Shown: in pieces, positions 1 through 5,414 of the stretch | Layout: each line of letters starts with the position of its first letter | How positions within the stretch are numbered: the first letter of the stretch is position 1 | DNA from: JBJXGF01 sp046153015 | GTDB taxonomy: Bacteria > Actinomycetota > Acidimicrobiia > Acidimicrobiales > CAIXPF01 | Reading direction: 5' to 3' | Length of the DNA: 6,133 nt | NCBI GenBank assembly: GCA_046153015.1 | Contig: JBJXGF010000392.1 | Location: 1 to 6,133 of the forward strand | Translations under genes and position numbers: made by a program | The notes under the pieces: generated by a model | Told to the model about the DNA's origin: nothing | Database searches by the model: none | Seen by the model: the letters and a program-made list of their open reading frames with translations, nothing else

Positions 1-6
1 GACCGA

Positions 7-78
7 GCGAGCGCCAGCGAGCCGGGCGTGGATGGGGTCTGGGGGCGCAGGCCCCAGAACAAGCTCGACTGAGTCTGG
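7..78. repeat. Hairpin-bearing direct repeat, copy 1
   Basis: This is the first of two near-identical units; the second lies 104-105 bases downstream at 111-183. Aligned by hand, they differ by about three substitutions and three single-base indels. The unit opens with a GCGAGCGCCAGCGAGCC head, continues through a G-rich stretch, and holds a perfect 7-bp inverted repeat at 38-58 (TCTGGGG / CCCCAGA around a 7-base loop). It ends at a CTCGAC..GAGTCTGG tail. Similarity may continue to base 1, so the element could be cut by the window edge. It looks like a REP-like or terminator-like intergenic repeat. Origin and function cannot be told from two copies. Confidence 0.75.
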
Positions 79-110
79 CCGACTGAGCGCAGCGAAGCCG
101 CCACGGCCAA

Positions 111-183
111 GCGAGCGCCAGCGAGCCGGGCGGGGATGGGGTCGGGGGGCGCAGCCCCGAGCACAAGCTCGACATGAGTCTGG
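111..183. repeat. Hairpin-bearing direct repeat, copy 2
   Basis: This is the second copy of the unit at 7-78, with the same head, G-rich core and tail. Its hairpin, at 142-160, has arms TCGGGG / CCCCGA and so keeps pairing despite different bases from copy 1. A shorter degenerate head-like segment (about 80-100, GAGCGCAGCGAAGCCG) sits between the copies, which may mean a third, decayed unit. The region carries no open frame with a credible start. The pair could act as a transcription terminator for a gene lying before the window, or be a dispersed repeat. Confidence 0.75.
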
Positions 184-508
184 TGCAGATGCACTACGCG
201 CGGCTGGCGCCGGCGGCGGGCTCGGATGGGCCGCCTGCGCCTGTCGATGGGCTCGGCGGTTCGGCATCATGCCTGGCGGCAGGGGGCGAATGGACCTAGA
301 GCGACGGGCCCGCCCGGCTACGCCCATACGCCGAAGCGTCCGCCGGCGTTCGAAGGCCGCCCCCCGCCCAGGGTGCGGTGCGCAGGGAGGGCAACCTCAT
401 TGCGCACCGCGCCCCGCCCTCGTCGTCCCGCCCCCGGCCCCCGCCCCCGGCCACCCGCCCCCGCCCGGCGGCCTAGGCTGGGCGCCGCCGCCCGCCGAGG
501 GCGCGAGC
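184..508. other. Intergenic stretch with no credible gene
   Basis: Open frames cross this stretch only because stop codons are rare at this GC content. Their translations are Arg/Pro/Ala-rich low complexity with no domain, and they match no family I know. The amidohydrolase frame stays open back to a possible start at 226, but the extra 99 residues are of this kind and precede the normal N-terminus of the family. The octamer GGGCTCGG occurs at 218-225 and 249-256. No clear -10/-35 pair was found, although the promoter of the downstream operon should lie here. The only strong local structure is the C-run tract near its end. Confidence 0.6.
427..466 (-). other. Candidate G-quadruplex (minus strand) / i-motif (plus strand)
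   Basis: The plus strand has seven runs of three to five C in 40 bases: 427-429, 431-435, 438-442, 444-448, 454-456, 458-462 and 464-466. On the minus strand these read as G runs, four of them (448 to 427) separated by loops of only 1, 2 and 1 bases. That fits the usual quadruplex pattern with very short loops. It lies 57-96 bases before the amidohydrolase start. The minus strand is the template, so a structure here could affect initiation or early elongation. That role is inference, and C-runs can arise by chance in such GC-rich DNA. Confidence 0.45.
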
Positions 509-515
509 AGGGGGA
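509..515 (+). promoter_or_regulatory. Ribosome binding site of the amidohydrolase
   Basis: AGGGGGA lies seven bases before the ATG at 523. It is the only good purine-rich match at a proper distance from any start in this frame. It favours 523 over the far upstream start at 226, which would add an Arg/Pro-rich, non-homologous extension. Confidence 0.65.
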
Positions 516-522
516 ACAACGC

Positions 523-1722
523 ATGCCGAGCGAGCTGTTCATCGACGTCGACACCCACATCACCGAACCGCCCGACGTGTGGACGGCCCGGGTGCCGGCC
601 AAGTACCGGGATCAGGTCCCGTATGTGGAGCGCGACCCGCAGTCCGGCAAGGACAACTGGATCCTCGGCGGCCGGCGGATCTCCTCGGTGGGCCTCTCGG
701 CGGTCGCCGGGTTCGACGGCGGCCCGTTCCCGGCCTCGCCGAAGGGGTTCGACGACGCCCACCCGGCGTCCTTCGACGCCGCGGAGCGCCTGAAGTACAT
801 GGACGAGGTGGGCATCTGGGCGCAGGTGCTCTACCCGAACGTCGGCGGGTTCGGCAGCCAGGTCTTCCTGCGCCTCGGCGACCCCGACCTAATGCTCGCC
901 TGCGTGGAGGCCTACAACGACTTCCAGACCGACTGGGCGTCGGCCGACTCCCGGCGGCTGCTGCCGATCACCGCCACGCCGTTCTGGGACGTGCAGGCGT
1001 CGGTGAAGGAGATCCAGCGCTGCGCGGCGACGGGCCACAAGGGCGTGCTGTTCACCGGCGAGCCCCAGGCGCACGGCATGCCGTTCCTCGGCGATCCGCA
1101 CTGGGACCCGATCTGGGCCGCCGCTCAGGAGGCTCAGCTGCCGATCAGCTTCCACATCGGCACGGGGGACATGTCGAAGATCTTCGACAAGGAGCGCGTC
1201 CGGGCCCACGGCTCCGCCGCCACCTACGCCACCAGCACGGTCACGCTCACCCTCGGCAACGGGGTGCAGGTGGCCGACCTGCTGCTCTCGGGCGTGCTGC
1301 CCCGCTTCCCCGAGCTCAAGTTCGTCTCGGTCGAATCGGGCATCGGCTGGGTGCCCTTCGTGCTCGAGGCCTGCGACTACGCCTTTGTCGACGGCCAGGT
1401 GCGCGAGCAGCGCCCGATCTTCGAGATGCTGCCGTCGGACTACTTCCGCCGCCAGGTGTACGTCTGCTACTGGTTCGAGCAGTTCGCGCCGAGCGACCTC
1501 GCCGAGAAGATCGGCGTCGACAACGTGCTCTTCGAGACCGACTTCCCGCATCCCACCTCGCTCTACGCCGGTGACGTGCGCCTGCGCATCGAGGGCGCCC
1601 TCGGCGCCCAGTCGGCGGAGGTGCGGCGCAAGATCCTCTGGGACAACGCCGCCGCGCTGTACCGGGTGGAGGCGCCCGCCGCCGCCGATCTCGACCGCAT
1701 GGGGGCGGCGGTCCCCGCCTGA
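523..1722 (+). CDS. Amidohydrolase family protein (Amidohydro_2, ACMSD-like)
   Basis: This 399-residue protein belongs to the metal-dependent TIM-barrel hydrolases and decarboxylases related to aminocarboxymuconate semialdehyde decarboxylase, and is probably cytoplasmic since no signal peptide is seen. The N-terminus carries the DVDTHITEPPDVW signature, giving a D10-x-H12 pair where ACMSD has HxH. Other expected motifs follow in order: DPxWDPIWAAAQE then FHIG with H211 (barrel strand 5 metal ligand), SVESGIGWVPF around E271, ETDFPHP with D340 (strand 8 metal ligand), and the closing LWDNAAALYRV helix at about 372-382. Length is normal for the family. The start is set by a ribosome binding site at 509-515 and by the signature falling at residue 8. 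It is the first gene of a likely operon with the dehydrogenase, seven bases downstream. The substrate cannot be assigned: members of this group act on aromatic acids, lactones and other compounds. Confidence 0.9.
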   Translation: MPSELFIDVDTHITEPPDVWTARVPAKYRDQVPYVERDPQSGKDNWILGGRRISSVGLSAVAGFDGGPFPASPKGFDDAHPASFDAAERLKYMDEVGIWAQVLYPNVGGFGSQVFLRLGDPDLMLACVEAYNDFQTDWASADSRRLLPITATPFWDVQASVKEIQRCAATGHKGVLFTGEPQAHGMPFLGDPHWDPIWAAAQEAQLPISFHIGTGDMSKIFDKERVRAHGSAATYATSTVTLTLGNGVQVADLLLSGVLPRFPELKFVSVESGIGWVPFVLEACDYAFVDGQVREQRPIFEMLPSDYFRRQVYVCYWFEQFAPSDLAEKIGVDNVLFETDFPHPTSLYAGDVRLRIEGALGAQSAEVRRKILWDNAAALYRVEAPAAADLDRMGAAVPA

Positions 1723-1729
1723 CGCCCCG

Positions 1730-2686
1730 ATGCCTCGTGCCGCCATCCTCAACGACTATCAGGGCGTCGCCCTCACCATGGCCGACTGGTCGGCGCTCGA
1801 CGGCCGGGTCGAGCTCGACGTGTTCCGCGAGCACATCCCCCAGCAGGACGCGCTGATCGCCGCCCTCCAGCCGTACGAGATCGTGGTGGCCATGCGGGAG
1901 CGCACCGCGTTCCCCGAGGCGGTCATCTCCGCGTTGCCCAACCTCCGCCTGCTCGTGACCACCGGGCCTCGCAACGCGGCGATCGACGTGGCCGCCTGCG
2001 AGAAGCACGGCGTGGTCGTGTCGGGCACCGGCGGCGAGGTGCGCTCCACGGCGGAGCTCACCTGGGCGCTGATCCTTGCCGCCGCCCGCCACGTGCCGAC
2101 CGAGATCGGCAACGTGCGCAGCGGCGGCTGGATGACCACGGTCGGCACGAACCTGGCCGGCGCCACGCTCGGCCTGTGCGGCCTGGGCAACATCGGCGGG
2201 CTGGTGGCCCGGGTGGGCGCGGCGTTCGGCATGAACCTGGTGGCGTGGAGCCAGAACCTCACTGCGGCCCGGTGCGCCGAGTTCGGCGCGCAGCTCGTGA
2301 GCAAGGAGGAGCTGTTCGCCCAGAGCGACTTCCTCACCATCCATCTCGTGCTCTCCGAGCGCACCCGCGGCCTCGTCGGCGCCGGCGAGCTCGCCCTCAT
2401 GAAGCCCACGGCGTGGGTGATCAACACCAGCCGGGGGCCGATCACCGACGAGGCGGCGCTGGCCGAGGCCTGCGCGCAGCGCCGCATCGCCGGCGCCGGG
2501 ATCGACGCGTTCGAGGTGGAGCCGCTGCCCGCCGACCACCCGTTCCGCACCCTCGGCAACGTGCTGGCCACGCCGCACATCGGCTACGTGTCCGAGGCCT
2601 GCTACCGGATCTTCTACCGCGACATCGTGGAGGACATCGCCGCCTACCTCGCCGGCGCCCCGGTGCGGGTGGTCGCGGCCGGCTGA
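1730..2686 (+). CDS. D-2-hydroxyacid dehydrogenase family protein
   Basis: This 318-residue NAD(P)-dependent oxidoreductase should interconvert a 2-hydroxyacid and its 2-ketoacid in the cytoplasm. It has the family's two-part fold: a split substrate domain (about 1-100 and 290-318) around a Rossmann domain with GLGNIG at 151-156. The catalytic residues are all present: R235 in NTSRG, E264 in DAFEVEP and H283 in TPHIG. The segment after the second Rossmann strand reads AWSQNLT, so the acidic residue typical of strict NAD users is absent and cofactor choice is uncertain. Length is typical. ATG 1730 lies seven bases after the amidohydrolase stop with no strong ribosome binding site, which suggests translational coupling. 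A strong hairpin follows 14 bases after the stop. The substrate is unknown; the partner amidohydrolase suggests catabolism of a small acid, which is inference. Confidence 0.92.
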   Translation: MPRAAILNDYQGVALTMADWSALDGRVELDVFREHIPQQDALIAALQPYEIVVAMRERTAFPEAVISALPNLRLLVTTGPRNAAIDVAACEKHGVVVSGTGGEVRSTAELTWALILAAARHVPTEIGNVRSGGWMTTVGTNLAGATLGLCGLGNIGGLVARVGAAFGMNLVAWSQNLTAARCAEFGAQLVSKEELFAQSDFLTIHLVLSERTRGLVGAGELALMKPTAWVINTSRGPITDEAALAEACAQRRIAGAGIDAFEVEPLPADHPFRTLGNVLATPHIGYVSEACYRIFYRDIVEDIAAYLAGAPVRVVAAG

Positions 2687-2700
2687 GTCGGGTCGGGCCG

Positions 2701-2733
2701 AGCCCCCGCGGGTCGGCGTGGCCGGCGGGGGCT
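2701..2733 (+). terminator. Probable terminator hairpin after the dehydrogenase
   Basis: AGCCCCCGC (2701-2709) and GCGGGGGCT (2725-2733) form a perfect 9-bp stem. Inside it, GGTC (2711-2714) and GGCC (2720-2723) add four more pairs, one a G-T wobble, after a single G-G mismatch. The hairpin begins 14 bases past the dehydrogenase stop. No T-run follows, which is common for terminators in high-GC actinomycetes, so a rho-independent role is likely but not certain. It separates the upstream pair of genes from the c-di-GMP gene. Confidence 0.6.
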
Positions 2734-2775
2734 GACGAGCGCGACCGCGGCGGGAGGGCGCCTCGTGCTGCCGCC

Positions 2776-4110
2776 ATGTGGGGCATGCAGCGCCGCCGCC
2801 GTGTTGACGATGTGTCGGGTGTGAGGAGTCGCGACGCCTGGGCCTGGCACATCGCCCTTGTCGCGTGCCTCGGCCTGGCGTTCCTGGCTTCTGGGCCGAG
2901 CGCCGCGCCGCTGTTCTACTCGGCGGCGCCGGTGGCCGGGCTGGCGGCGGCGCTGCTCGGCGCCCGCCGCGTGCCGCCCGAACGGCGCCGGCCGCTGCGC
3001 TGGCTCGCCGCCGCGCTCTTCGCCAACGTGGTCGCCGACACGATCTTCTCGTGTTGGCAACTGGTGACCGGGAGCGAGGTCCCCGATGTCAGCGTGGCCG
3101 ACGTCGCCTATCTCAGCTCGTACCCGCTGTTCGCCTACGGCGTCATCACCATGGCCCGGGCCCGCGCCGGCCAGCGCGACTGGGCGGCGATGATCGACGC
3201 CACGATCGTGGCCGTCGGCGCCGGCGTGGCGTTCTGGCAGTTCGTGATGGCCCCCCTCGCCGCCGACACCACGCAGACCATGCTCGCCCGGGTGGTGAAC
3301 GTGGCCTATCCCGCGGGGGACCTGATGCTGCTCGCCGCGCTGCTCCGCCTGGTGCTGGCCGGCGGCCGGCGCTGCCCGGCCCTCGGGCTGCTCGCCGCGG
3401 GCACGGCCTCCACGCTGGTGGGCGACGTGCTCTACCTCGTGCTCTCCGCCACCGGCGGCTATCAGGACGGCGGGCTGGTCGACCTGTTCTGGATGGGTTT
3501 CCCCATGCTGGTCGGCGCCGCCCTGCTGCATCCGAGCGTGGCGCGGCTCTGCTCGACCGGCGAGCCGGTGCAGGAAGGCTTGCGTTGGGGGCGTTTGGCG
3601 CTGTTGACCGTGTCGGCGCTGGTGGCGCCGGCGGTGGCGCTGGTGGCGGGCGGCGGCGTCGCCCCCGCGCCGATCGGGGCGAGCGCGGTGCTCTTCGTGC
3701 TCGTCATGACCCGGGTCGCCGGGCTGCTGCGCACGCTCGAGCGCTCGGGTGAGCGGCGCTTCCAGTCGCTCGTGCAGCGCGCCGCCGACTTCTGTTCGTC
3801 TTCGACGCCCAGGGCGGGATCGCCTACGCCAGCCCCTCCGCCGAGCGGGAGCTGCGCCTCGGCCCGCCGGACGCGCCGTTCGGGTGGGTCCACCCGGACG
3901 AGCGGGAGGCCCTCCAGGGCGCGTTCGCCGCCGTGGCGACCGAAGGCGGCGAGGCCGACCTCGAGGCGAGGCTGCGCTTCGCCGACGGCGAGTGGCGCAC
4001 CGCGGCGATCACGTTCACCAACCTGCTCGACGACCCCGACGTGGCCGGCGTGGTGGCCAACGCCCGCAACGTGCACGAGCTGCGCATGCTCGCCTCCTTC
4101 GACAGCCTGA
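2776..4110 (+). CDS. Ten-helix membrane sensor and PAS start, 5' part of a frameshifted GGDEF-EAL gene
   Basis: This is the first part of a c-di-GMP turnover protein. From ATG 2776, the reading is meaningful to about F339 (base 3792). After that the frame turns into Ser/Arg/Pro-rich nonsense and stops at 4108-4110. About ten hydrophobic segments lie near residues 22-39, 46-66, 75-97, 108-126, 138-161, 172-196, 202-224, 235-252, 275-294 and 299-319. Several carry polar or aromatic motifs (VADVAYLSSYP, VNVAYPAGD, VDLFWMGFP). The arrangement resembles N-terminal membrane domains of actinobacterial GGDEF-EAL proteins; the ligand is unknown. RFQSLVQRAADF (328-339) is the start of a PAS domain. The start is uncertain: ATG 2785, GTG 2812 and GTG 2821 are alternatives. 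GGGAGGG at 2752-2758 is too far from 2776, and codons before about 2830 use unusual third bases. The gene is probably transcribed apart from the upstream operon. Confidence 0.75.
   Translation: MWGMQRRRRVDDVSGVRSRDAWAWHIALVACLGLAFLASGPSAAPLFYSAAPVAGLAAALLGARRVPPERRRPLRWLAAALFANVVADTIFSCWQLVTGSEVPDVSVADVAYLSSYPLFAYGVITMARARAGQRDWAAMIDATIVAVGAGVAFWQFVMAPLAADTTQTMLARVVNVAYPAGDLMLLAALLRLVLAGGRRCPALGLLAAGTASTLVGDVLYLVLSATGGYQDGGLVDLFWMGFPMLVGAALLHPSVARLCSTGEPVQEGLRWGRLALLTVSALVAPAVALVAGGGVAPAPIGASAVLFVLVMTRVAGLLRTLERSGERRFQSLVQRAADFCSSSTPRAGSPTPAPPPSGSCASARRTRRSGGSTRTSGRPSRARSPPWRPKAARPTSRRGCASPTASGAPRRSRSPTCSTTPTWPAWWPTPATCTSCACSPPSTA
3790..3797 (+). other. Frameshift site (one base missing) inside the PAS domain
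   Basis: Up to GAC TTC (3787-3792) the membrane-protein frame reads a normal PAS start. From 3793 the sensible reading is one frame back: LFVFDAQGGIAYASPS. One extra C after TTC, giving GAC TTC CTG TTC GTC, would join the halves without a gap, so a single-base deletion in a CC pair is the simplest explanation. The new frame is open from 3753 to the stop at 5388-5390, so the shift must lie after 3752. No classical X-XXY-YYZ slippery heptamer is present at the junction. It may be a sequencing or assembly error or a true inactivating mutation. Confidence 0.8.
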
Positions 4111-5390
4111 CCGGCCTGGCCAACCGGGCGCAGTTCACCGCCGGGCTGGGCGACGCGGTGGCGTCGGGCTCGCCGCTCGCCGTGCTGCTGTTCGACCTCG
4201 ACGGCTTCAAGGAGATCAACGACAGCTTGGGCCACGCCGCCGGCGACCGGGTGCTGGTCGAGGTGGGCCGGCGCCTGACGCCGCTCGCCGCCGCGCCGGG
4301 CGATCTGGTGGCCCGCCTCGGCGGCGACGAGTTCGCCGTGCTGCTCGGCGGCGTCGCCGAGGTGGCCGCCGCGGAGGCGGTCGCGGCGCGGGCGATCCTC
4401 GACCTGCAGACCCCGATCGATCTCGACGGGCTGGCCATCGGCGTCGGCGCCAGCGTGGGCGTGGCGCTGAGCAGCGCCGCCCTCGACGGCCCGCCCGGCC
4501 TCCTTCGGGCGGCCGACATCGCCATGTACGCCGCCAAGCAGCAGGGTCGGGGGCGGGCCGTGAGCTACGAGGCGGCGATGGGGGAGCGAGCCCGTCGCCG
4601 CCTCGAGCTGCGCAGCGAGCTGGAGGCGGCGCTGGCCGGCGGCCAGCTCGGGCTGCACTACCAGCCCAAGTTCCGCCTGGTCGACGGGGCCCTCGAGGGC
4701 TTCGAGGCGTTGCTGCGCTGGCATCATCCCACGCGGGGCTGGGTGTCGCCGGCGGAGTTCATCCCGGCGGCCGAGGAGTCGAACCAGATCATCGCCATCG
4801 GCCGGTGGGTGCTCGACCAGGCGGCCCGCCAGCTCGCGCTCTGGCCCCGCCCGCCGGGCGCCGCGCCCCTCGAGATGGCGGTCAACCTCTCACCCCGCCA
4901 GCTGGTGGACCCCAACCTCGTGGCCGACGTGGCCGCCGTGCTGGCCGCCGCCGGGGTTGAGCCCGGCCAGATCTGCCTGGAGATCACCGAAGGGGTGCTC
5001 GTGGCCAACCCAACCGCGGCGGCCGCCGTGCTCGACGAGCTGAAGGGCCTCGGCGTGCGCCTGGCCATCGACGACTACGGGTCGGGCAACGCGTCGATCG
5101 CCTACCTGCGCCGCTTCGCGGTCGATCAGCTGAAGATCGACCGGTCGCTGGTGGAGGCGCTGGCCGGGGACGACGGCGCCAACCGGGCCTTCGTCCGCTC
5201 GATCACCGACCTCGCCGAGATCCTCGGCCTGCACACGGTGGGCGAGGGCATCGAGACCGAGCAGCAGCGCGCCGAGCTCGAGCGGCTCGGCTGCCACAGC
5301 GGTCAGGGGTTCCTGCTCGCCCGCCCGCTGACCCCGACCGCGGCCACCGAGCTGGTGCTGGCCCGCCTCACGCTCGCCGCCGCTCGCTGA
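3793..5390 (+). CDS. PAS-GGDEF-EAL portion of the frameshifted c-di-GMP turnover gene
   Basis: This is the second part of the gene beginning at 2776, numbered here as one restored protein of about 871 residues. The PAS remainder (to about 435) includes FVFDAQGGIAYASPS, WVHPDERE and an LRFADGEWR strand. The GGDEF domain has DSLTGLANR at 443, FDLDGFKEIND with metal-binding D474, and intact GGDEF at 516-520, so diguanylate cyclase activity is possible. The inhibitory RxxD site reads APGD (507-510) and has lost its Arg. The EAL domain (about 610-860) has EALLRW at 644-649, N704, ExTE with E736, DD at 766-767, K787 and E824, the set expected of an active c-di-GMP phosphodiesterase. If the split is real, this part has no good start: GTG 3933 is the first usable in-frame codon I noted, without a clear ribosome binding site, and it would lose the membrane anchor and most of PAS. 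The stop lies 24 bases from the convergent phosphofructokinase end. Confidence 0.9.
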
Positions 5391-5414
5391 CCGTCGGCTC
5401 GGCCGGGGGCGGCG
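5391..5414. other. Short convergent intergenic gap
   Basis: Only 24 bases separate the stops of the c-di-GMP gene and the phosphofructokinase. The sole structure is a weak 4-bp hairpin, CGGC-TCG-GCCG at 5395-5405, with no T-run on either side. No convincing terminator is seen, so transcripts from the two sides may overlap into the opposing gene. Confidence 0.5.

Noticed and set aside
174..299. A 41-residue frame starting with ATG inside repeat copy 2 (begins MSLVQMHYARL)
   Set aside because: There is no ribosome binding site, the start codon is missing in copy 1, and the protein has no recognisable feature.
226..522. A 99-residue N-terminal extension of the amidohydrolase
   Set aside because: It is Arg/Pro-rich low complexity translated through the C-run tract, precedes the family's normal N-terminal signature, and a good ribosome binding site marks 523 instead.
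889..2580. Long minus-strand open frames opposite the amidohydrolase and dehydrogenase
   Set aside because: They are shadows of GC-rich genes: no domain is present, composition is biased to His/Arg/Gly/Ala, and the plus-strand proteins are clear family members.
2804..2832. A sigma-70-like promoter using TTGACG at 2804-2809
   Set aside because: At 17 bases further on the sequence is AGTCGC, with no resemblance to a -10 box, and it lies inside the likely coding region.
3787..3797. Programmed -1 ribosomal frameshifting at the PAS junction
   Set aside because: No slippery heptamer fits the two frames and no clear downstream stimulatory structure was recognised; a missing base is simpler.
3824..4727. 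Minus-strand and third-frame open frames across the GGDEF region
   Set aside because: The reading that contains the PAS, GGDEF and EAL motifs explains this DNA fully; the others are low-complexity.
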